Virus record (IMG/VR): IMGVR_UViG_3300027969_000421
Span: 1-23,911 of that record
Strand: one strand, 5' to 3'
DNA length: 23,911 nt
Source of the DNA: a virus
Part shown: positions 23,104 through 23,911 of the stretch, piece after piece
Numbering within the stretch: the first letter of the stretch is position 1
Layout: each line of letters starts with the position of its first letter
Translations under genes and position numbers: made by a program
Notes under the pieces: model-generated
The model's database searches: none
Told to the model about the DNA's origin: nothing
What the model saw: the letters and a program-made list of their open reading frames with translations, nothing else

Positions 23104-23583
23104 ATGGCTCAATTTAACTTTGACGCATCGACCGTCACCCCCCAGGCCGCAACCGGCCCCGTTCCCGCCGGCACTTACTTGGCTCACATTACTGAGTCTG
23201 ATGTGCAGCCGCTGAAGTCCGGCAACGGCACTGGCCTGAAGCTGACCTTTGAAATTATTGATGGCCAGTACAAAGGCCGCAAGATTTGGGAGAACCTCAA
23301 CATTCAACACAGCAACGAAGACACCCAGCGCATTGCTCAGTCGCAGCTGTCTGCGCTGTGCCATGCTGTGAACGTGATCAAGTTGCAAGACACTGCAGCC
23401 TTGCACCTTAAGCCTGTCAACCTTAAAGTTGTGGTGCGCGAGGCCCAAGGCCAATATCAGGCAAGCAACAACATCAAGGGCTATGAGTCTGCCGGCGGTG
23501 TGCGCCAGGCTGCGTCCTTTGTGCAGCAGGTAGAAGAAGCACCAGCCCTGAAACCTACAGCCCCTGCTTGGGCTAAGAAGTAA
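23104..23583 (+). CDS. DUF669 protein, likely ssDNA-binding partner of the recombinase, 159 aa
   Basis: The central part 'PVPAGTYLAHITESDVQPLK', 'GLKLTFEIIDGQYKGRKIWE' and 'NLNIQHSNEDTQRIAQSQLS' is the DUF669 signature, an OB-like beta domain. The C-terminal tail is Ala/Pro/Gln-rich and flexible. DUF669 proteins stand next to Sak/ATPase genes and probably act as phage SSBs. The start ATG follows a GAAAG-type site 36 bp after the ATPase stop. The ending WAKK is basic, unlike the acidic tip of bacterial SSBs. Confidence 0.85.
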   Translation: MAQFNFDASTVTPQAATGPVPAGTYLAHITESDVQPLKSGNGTGLKLTFEIIDGQYKGRKIWENLNIQHSNEDTQRIAQSQLSALCHAVNVIKLQDTAALHLKPVNLKVVVREAQGQYQASNNIKGYESAGGVRQAASFVQQVEEAPALKPTAPAWAKK

Positions 23584-23586
23584 ACC

Positions 23587-23911
23587 ATGGCCGCAGTACC
23601 ACAATCTGTTGTGGACCCTGTGGCTGACGCCATCTTTGCCCATTACAAGGCAAAGTTTGGCGCCGACCCACAGCGCCCCTATCTTGGCGCCAGTGCAATT
23701 GGCAAGCCTTGCTTGCGTCAGCACTGGTATTCATTCAGATGGTCCAAGCCGGCTGAGTTTTCTGGTCGCTTGTACCGTGTGTTCCAGTCTGGCCACTTGC
23801 AAGAGCCAAGGGTTTACGATGATCTGAGAGCAATTGGCTGCACGTTGTACGACACAGATCCAGTGACTGGCCGGCAATGGACGTTTACCGAACCCACCAG
23901 TGGTGGCCATT
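23587..23911 (+). CDS. PD-(D/E)XK nuclease, RecB/Cas4-like (C-terminus outside window)
   Basis: The frame is open from the ATG at 23587 to the window end (108 codons). 'YLGASAIGKPCLRQHWYSFR' and 'GRLYRVFQSGHLQEPRVYDD' resemble the N-terminal half of phage RecB-like exonucleases, in which the Ser-x-x-G-x-x-C start and 'GHxxE' (here GHLQE, the first conserved Glu) come before the catalytic D-ExK. The catalytic D-ExK itself would lie beyond the edge. It follows DUF669 by 3 bp. It would resect ends for the Sak4-like recombinase. Confidence 0.75.
   Translation, partial: MAAVPQSVVDPVADAIFAHYKAKFGADPQRPYLGASAIGKPCLRQHWYSFRWSKPAEFSGRLYRVFQSGHLQEPRVYDDLRAIGCTLYDTDPVTGRQWTFTEPTSGGH

Noticed and set aside
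23071-23724. Minus-strand frame of 217 codons opposite the DUF669 gene
   Set aside because: Antisense to a gene with a clear family signature; no recognisable motifs.

Overview
This window is part of a tailed-phage genome with a P22-type head module. It has no rRNA, tRNA, integrase or host housekeeping genes. Coding density is very high, with genes joined by ATGA/GTGA/TGATG overlaps. The portal, coat protein with I-domain insertion, scaffold and gp4-like adaptor, plus Sf6-type terminase subunits, point to a podovirus-like particle. The 'ISQLP…ANGGTG' fibre and LamG/SPRY appendage style, with roughly balanced base composition, would fit a phage of aquatic Proteobacteria (perhaps Betaproteobacteria). 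That host guess is weak inference.

Layout. A control region at about 20817-20986 divides the window. To its right, on the + strand, lie small early genes, a DUF7173-like protein, a Sak4-like RecA-fold ATPase, a DUF669 protein and a PD-(D/E)XK nuclease cut by the window edge: a recombination/replication cassette. To its left, on the - strand, one coupled operon runs: YdaS/Cro-like regulator, Mom-like DNA-modification protein, TOPRIM primase-helicase, DpdA/TGT-like transglycosylase, VUT (YhhQ-type) transporter, then a dense GGTAC repeat array, a RusA-like resolvase and a terminator-like hairpin. The late genes follow: TerS, a 490-bp origin-like or packaging-like gap, an LPD23-like zincin protein, TerL, two small basic proteins, a GroES-like co-chaperonin, portal, a DUF5856-like helical protein, tail appendage genes, scaffold, coat protein, two beta-rich small proteins, a 62-aa protein and a gp4-like adaptor truncated at the left edge.

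The most interesting content is the apparent pairing of two DNA hypermodification routes: Mom-like (adenine) and DpdA-like (7-deazaguanine in place of guanine). The second comes with a phage-borne candidate transporter for the deazaguanine precursor. All are translationally coupled to the replicative primase-helicase. Beside them is an unexplained array of 18 GGTAC motifs in about 310 bp. A 16-bp piece of it recurs exactly at the 3' ends of both the vut and the primase genes, encoding the same YRSVPK tail. Three near-identical CTAGCA…TGCTAG operators in the control region suggest a regulatory switch.
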